Source of the DNA: Spirochaetales bacterium
GTDB lineage: Bacteria > Spirochaetota > Spirochaetia > Sphaerochaetales > Sphaerochaetaceae
DNA: 8,703 nt
NCBI GenBank assembly: GCA_028723145.1
Contig: JAQYFM010000198.1
Span: 1-8,703 of the forward strand
Reading direction: 5' to 3'
Made by a program: the position numbers and the translations under genes. Each line of letters starts with the position of its first letter. Positions within the stretch are counted from its first letter, which is position 1. Positions 6,823 through 8,703 of the stretch are shown in pieces. The notes beneath the pieces are model-generated. The model was not told the DNA's origin. It did not search any database and saw nothing but the letters and a program-made list of their open reading frames with translations.

Positions 6823-6851
6823 ATAAATAGGATTGATATGACAACTCTTAG

Positions 6852-6880
6852 ATTATAAAGCAAAGAATAAACTCTATCAA
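6852..6880 (-). promoter_or_regulatory. Promoter of the chaperone-usher operon
   Basis: On the minus strand: -35 TTGATA (6880-6875), 17-bp spacer, -10 TATAAT (6857-6852), a near-consensus housekeeping promoter. The start would be near 6845, giving a leader of about 60 nt to the ATG at 6785. This rules out the upstream TTG at 6863 as start and supports 6785 or, less likely, 6824. Confidence 0.7.
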
Positions 6881-6887
6881 TATTATT

Positions 6888-6901
6888 TATTTAATTAAAT
6901 A
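6888..6901. repeat. 14-bp perfect palindrome upstream of the operon promoter
   Basis: TATTTAATTAAATA is a perfect 14-bp palindrome ending 7 bp upstream of the -35 of the chaperone promoter. It could be a regulator site (activator position) or a UP-like A/T element. Chance is possible in DNA this AT-rich. The rest of the divergent region, 6902-7026, shows no reading frame or clear signal. Confidence 0.3.
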
Positions 6902-7026
6902 CCGGATATACTTATGTCATATGGTTATAATTTTTTACTAAAATAGATACTTCTTTTTAGCTTTCTAAAGTTATTTTATGACAATAATAATAGTAATTTT
7001 ATAAGTAAATCTAGTTTTTTCTCATA

Positions 7027-7053
7027 ATAATTGAATATTCAAAAATCAATTAT
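7027..7053. promoter_or_regulatory. Nested inverted repeats over the flavin reductase promoter
   Basis: ATAATTGA (7027-7034) and TCAATTAT (7046-7053) are perfect 8-bp arms 11 bp apart. Inside lies a 12-bp palindrome TTGAATATTCAA (7031-7042). The repeat covers the probable -35 and is thus a good operator candidate. It does not match the repeat in the TetR promoter, so a different regulator is implied. Confidence 0.4.
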
Positions 7054-7066
7054 CCTAGTTTAGAAT
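7038..7066 (+). promoter_or_regulatory. Probable promoter of the flavin reductase gene
   Basis: -35 TTCAAA (7038-7043), 17-bp spacer, -10 TAGAAT (7061-7066, five of six consensus bases). The start would fall near 7073, at the Shine-Dalgarno, giving a leader of about 12 nt. Confidence 0.5.
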
Positions 7067-7071
7067 ATAGA

Positions 7072-7087
7072 AAGAGGTGATAGTGTG
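7072..7087 (+). promoter_or_regulatory. Strong Shine-Dalgarno deciding a GTG start
   Basis: AAGAGGTGAT (7072-7081) closely matches the complement of the 16S rRNA 3' end, with its GAGG core 7 nt before GTG at 7085. This supports the non-ATG start for the flavin reductase; no better in-frame start is present. Confidence 0.75.
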
Positions 7088-7597
7088 AATAAAACATTAA
7101 TAATAGTTGGTTCCCCTAGAAAAGGAACATCCTTAAAGCTTGCTTCTTGTTATCAAGAAATGTGTGAAAACACAGAAATAGTCCAGCTAAGAGATTTTAA
7201 CATTAAGCCATGCATGGGCTGTGATCAATGTCATAAAAATGAAAATCATAAGTGTATTATTAAAGATGATTTTGAAACAATTGTTGAAAAATTAAATGAA
7301 GCATCAACTCTTGTATTTATCTCTCCTATTTATTGGTGGGGTGTTACTGCAACTCTAAAATGCTTCATCGATCGTCTATATAGCTTTAATAATTGGAAAG
7401 GAAAAGAGTTTAAACTTATCTTAACAGGTGGTGCAGAAACAACAGATGTTGAGTATAAGCTTCTTCATGACCAATTTAAAGAAATGATGGCCTATATTAA
7501 CGTTCCGTTTAATTCATTCTTAGCATTTGAAGCTTATCAGGACAAAATTTTAGAAATAACTGATGAAGTAAAAAATCAAATTAAATCAATTATTTAA
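7085..7597 (+). CDS. Flavodoxin-fold NAD(P)H-dependent FMN reductase with four-cysteine motif
   Basis: This is a 170-residue cytoplasmic flavoprotein of the NADPH-dependent FMN reductase/iron-sulfur flavoprotein superfamily. The first strand and FMN-phosphate loop are LIIVGSPRKGTSLKLA (5-20). A cysteine cluster C43-x2-C46-x2-C49-x7-C57 follows, then DDF (61-63). The FMN-ring segment SPIYWWGVTATLKCFIDRLYS (80-100) is well kept. The C-x2-C-x2-C-x4-7-C pattern is that of Isf-type proteins, which bind a 4Fe-4S cluster, but many relatives keep similar cysteines without proven clusters. Substrate is unknown; electron transfer or quinone/nitro/oxidative-stress reduction are usual roles. Start is GTG with a strong Shine-Dalgarno. 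It converges on the TetR gene with a 4-nt stop overlap. Confidence 0.85.
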   Translation: MNKTLIIVGSPRKGTSLKLASCYQEMCENTEIVQLRDFNIKPCMGCDQCHKNENHKCIIKDDFETIVEKLNEASTLVFISPIYWWGVTATLKCFIDRLYSFNNWKGKEFKLILTGGAETTDVEYKLLHDQFKEMMAYINVPFNSFLAFEAYQDKILEITDEVKNQIKSII

Positions 7598-8181
7598 GTT
7601 TTTGTGACCAGCTTTATAAAGAGTTTACAGTGCTCATATAATCGATTTAGTAACTCTTCTTCTCGCTCTGGATGTCTATCAAGTTCATCAAGCACAACGA
7701 TAATTGGACTATCATACAAAAGTGCAAGAGCAGAAGGAGATTCGTTAATCATTATTTTCTTTTCAATTAATGATGAAAATAGAGCTGCATGGTAATTAAT
7801 AATTTGATCAAAAAATCTCTTTGAATACATAGCTTTAATTTGGCTATCATTTGAAAGCTTCATAAGACGTCTTAATCTTTTAATTTCATCATCATGAATT
7901 AGTAAATTAACAATTTCCTTTTGCTTATTAAAAAGTATATCTTCACTAATATTTTTCTCTTCACTTTCCTTCAGTGCAATTTGAGAAATAACATTATCAA
8001 GCTTTTTACAAGAATGGTTATAAACTTCTTCAAAGATTTCCTTCTTACTTTTAAAGTGTTTATATAATGAAGGAGATTTAATTGAGCAACGCTCTGCAAT
8101 CATTGCAACGCTAACTCCTTCATATCCATTCTCTGAAAATAGAATTAAAGCTTGTTTTATTATTTTCTCTTTTGTATTCAT
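7594..8181 (-). CDS. TetR/AcrR-family transcriptional regulator
   Basis: This is a 195-residue cytoplasmic repressor-type protein. The N-terminal DNA-binding domain (about 3-60) has the standard TetR helix-turn-helix: KEKIIKQALILFSENGYEG, VSVAMIAERCSIKSPSLYKHF and KSKKEIFEEVY. The remaining 130 or so residues are helical and family-specific, as expected of the ligand-binding and dimer domain; the inducer cannot be read. The gene has its own promoter with a perfect inverted repeat in the spacer (probable autorepression) and no Shine-Dalgarno: the predicted transcript starts at or within about 3 nt of the ATG. It overlaps the convergent flavin reductase stop by 4 nt and follows the beta-galactosidase end by 33 bp. 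Likely targets are neighbours or itself. Confidence 0.9.
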   Translation of the reverse strand: MNTKEKIIKQALILFSENGYEGVSVAMIAERCSIKSPSLYKHFKSKKEIFEEVYNHSCKKLDNVISQIALKESEEKNISEDILFNKQKEIVNLLIHDDEIKRLRRLMKLSNDSQIKAMYSKRFFDQIINYHAALFSSLIEKKIMINESPSALALLYDSPIIVVLDELDRHPEREEELLNRLYEHCKLFIKLVTKT

Positions 8182-8188
8182 AGCTTAA

Positions 8189-8218
8189 ATCATAGGCTAA
8201 TAAAAATTAGCCTGTCAA
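8189..8218 (-). promoter_or_regulatory. TetR gene promoter with operator-like inverted repeat in the spacer
   Basis: On the minus strand the -35 is consensus TTGACA (8218-8213) and the -10 is TATGAT (8194-8189), with an 18-bp spacer. AGGCTAAT (8194-8201) and ATTAGCCT (8206-8213) are perfect 8-bp arms around AAAA on the plus strand, so the repeat fills the spacer exactly and touches both hexamers. Such a site would block RNA polymerase when bound, as in autoregulated TetR genes. The -35 overlaps the beta-galactosidase stop codon (TGA inside TTGACA). Confidence 0.75.
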
Positions 8219-8703
8219 GGAATGATTACATCAAAGTTAAAGCTGAACTCATTTTCATTTAACTTATATTCATCTCTAAGTTCAGGTCCACATGCAGCAG
8301 AACCTACTCCACTCATTTTATAGTCGATGTGTAAATTTAAGCCTTCCTCTTTAAGCTCAAAATCATGTTCCTTTTCAAGAATCTGAGCAACAGAATACAT
8401 TGAAGCATTAAAGGAGAAAGGTGCTGTGCTTTGAAATACTATACCATTAACCTTAACAAAATAAGTATTGAAGTGGCTTCCATTTTCCTGTGGCCTAATG
8501 TGATGCTCAAAAAGCTTTCCAACCTCTTCTTCGAAGTATCCTAAGTAGGATGCCTGGTTTTTATCTATGTATGAATCATAAGGGCCCATTCCATAGTAAT
8601 AAAGCTTATCCTTGTTACTACCATTTAGATAGAATGTTAAGCCAAAGCGAGGAAGATATGGATAATCTTCACACTTTTTGCACTCCAAATTAACAATTAA
8701 AAC
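8215..8703 (-). CDS. Beta-galactosidase (GH2, LacZ type), C-terminal part, 5' end off the window
   Basis: The last 162 codons of a gene whose reading frame stays open to the right edge, so the start is outside the window; a TTG at 8688 is not a real start. The sequence is the C-terminal beta-sandwich of LacZ-type GH2 enzymes (Bgal_small_N): LPRFGLTFYL, YYYGMGPYDSYIDKNQASYLG, HIRPQENGSH, FSFNASMYS and LHIDYKMSGVGSAACGPELR, all close to the family signatures in order. The catalytic glutamates and TIM barrel lie off the window. The enzyme would hydrolyse beta-galactosides, probably in the cytoplasm. The stop codon lies inside the -35 of the TetR gene, so the two genes may be co-transcribed or the regulator may be internal to a longer operon. 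Confidence 0.9.
   Translation of the reverse strand, partial: VLIVNLECKKCEDYPYLPRFGLTFYLNGSNKDKLYYYGMGPYDSYIDKNQASYLGYFEEEVGKLFEHHIRPQENGSHFNTYFVKVNGIVFQSTAPFSFNASMYSVAQILEKEHDFELKEEGLNLHIDYKMSGVGSAACGPELRDEYKLNENEFSFNFDVIIP

Noticed and set aside
6786..6863. Longer chaperone start at TTG 6863
   Set aside because: It overlaps the predicted -10 and would precede the transcription start; it also buries the signal peptide behind 26 residues.
7612..7621. CTTTATAAAG palindrome after the flavin reductase stop as a terminator
   Set aside because: No loop and no T-tract follow, and it lies in TetR coding sequence; a longer bulged pairing nearby also lacks a good U-tract.
7604..7795. Plus-strand open frame within the TetR gene
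   Set aside because: A Ser-rich antisense shadow of a clear TetR gene, with no ribosome binding site evidence.
8194..8213. The TetR-promoter repeat as a terminator for the beta-galactosidase gene
   Set aside because: The minus-strand hairpin is followed by TATGATTTAAG, not a U-tract; its exact fit between -35 and -10 favours an operator.
1..8703. CRISPR arrays, insertion sequences, tRNA genes, attachment sites
   Set aside because: No regularly spaced direct repeats, transposase frame, tRNA-like cloverleaf or paired att-like repeats were seen.

Overview
The window is AT-rich DNA. It most likely comes from a diderm bacterium, because it encodes a PapD-like periplasmic chaperone and a usher-like outer-membrane protein. 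The gene mix (a beta-CASP metallo-RNase, an OGA-type acetyltransferase, a LacZ-type beta-galactosidase and a divergent chaperone/usher pair) would fit a host-associated spirochaete. No phylogenetic marker is visible, so that placement is a guess.

Layout from left to right. Positions 1-204, read on the minus strand, look like the control region of a stable-RNA (probably rrn) operon whose genes lie off the left edge. There are two promoters 110 bp apart with the same -10 (TAGATT), an A-rich UP-like tract, a small leader hairpin and a boxA-like GTTCTTTAAAA. Positions 205-312 hold AT-only inverted repeats. A GNAT acetyltransferase (313-897, +) then converges on a beta-CASP metallo-beta-lactamase nuclease (894-2549, -). 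Their stop codons overlap, and each gene appears to use a terminator hairpin embedded in the coding sequence of the other.

The centre is a two-gene minus-strand operon: a PapD-like chaperone (6054-6785), then, 9 bp on, a 1090-residue usher-like protein (2772-6044). A TTGATA-N17-TATAAT promoter drives it. No pilin or adhesin subunit gene accompanies the pair. The usher is unusual. It starts with an apparently uncleaved membrane anchor and a long acidic linker, and it ends with paired Ca-binding-type (EF-hand/dockerin-like) loops and an acidic tail. The chaperone leader has a strong Shine-Dalgarno 30 nt before the start codon, with a perfect hairpin between them.

The right part has a flavin reductase with a four-cysteine cluster (7085-7597, +) converging, again with a 4-nt stop overlap, on a TetR-family regulator (7594-8181, -). 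The TetR promoter is TTGACA-N18-TATGAT, its spacer is filled by a perfect inverted repeat (probable autoregulatory operator), and the mRNA is predicted to be nearly leaderless. Its -35 overlaps the stop codon of a beta-galactosidase whose C-terminal part (8215-8703, -) runs off the right edge.

The most novel candidate is the subunit-less chaperone/usher pair with its anchored, calcium-loop-bearing usher. The most concrete regulatory observations are the reciprocal nested terminators, the TetR operator promoter and the chaperone leader hairpin. All promoter, operator and terminator calls are sequence reading only.
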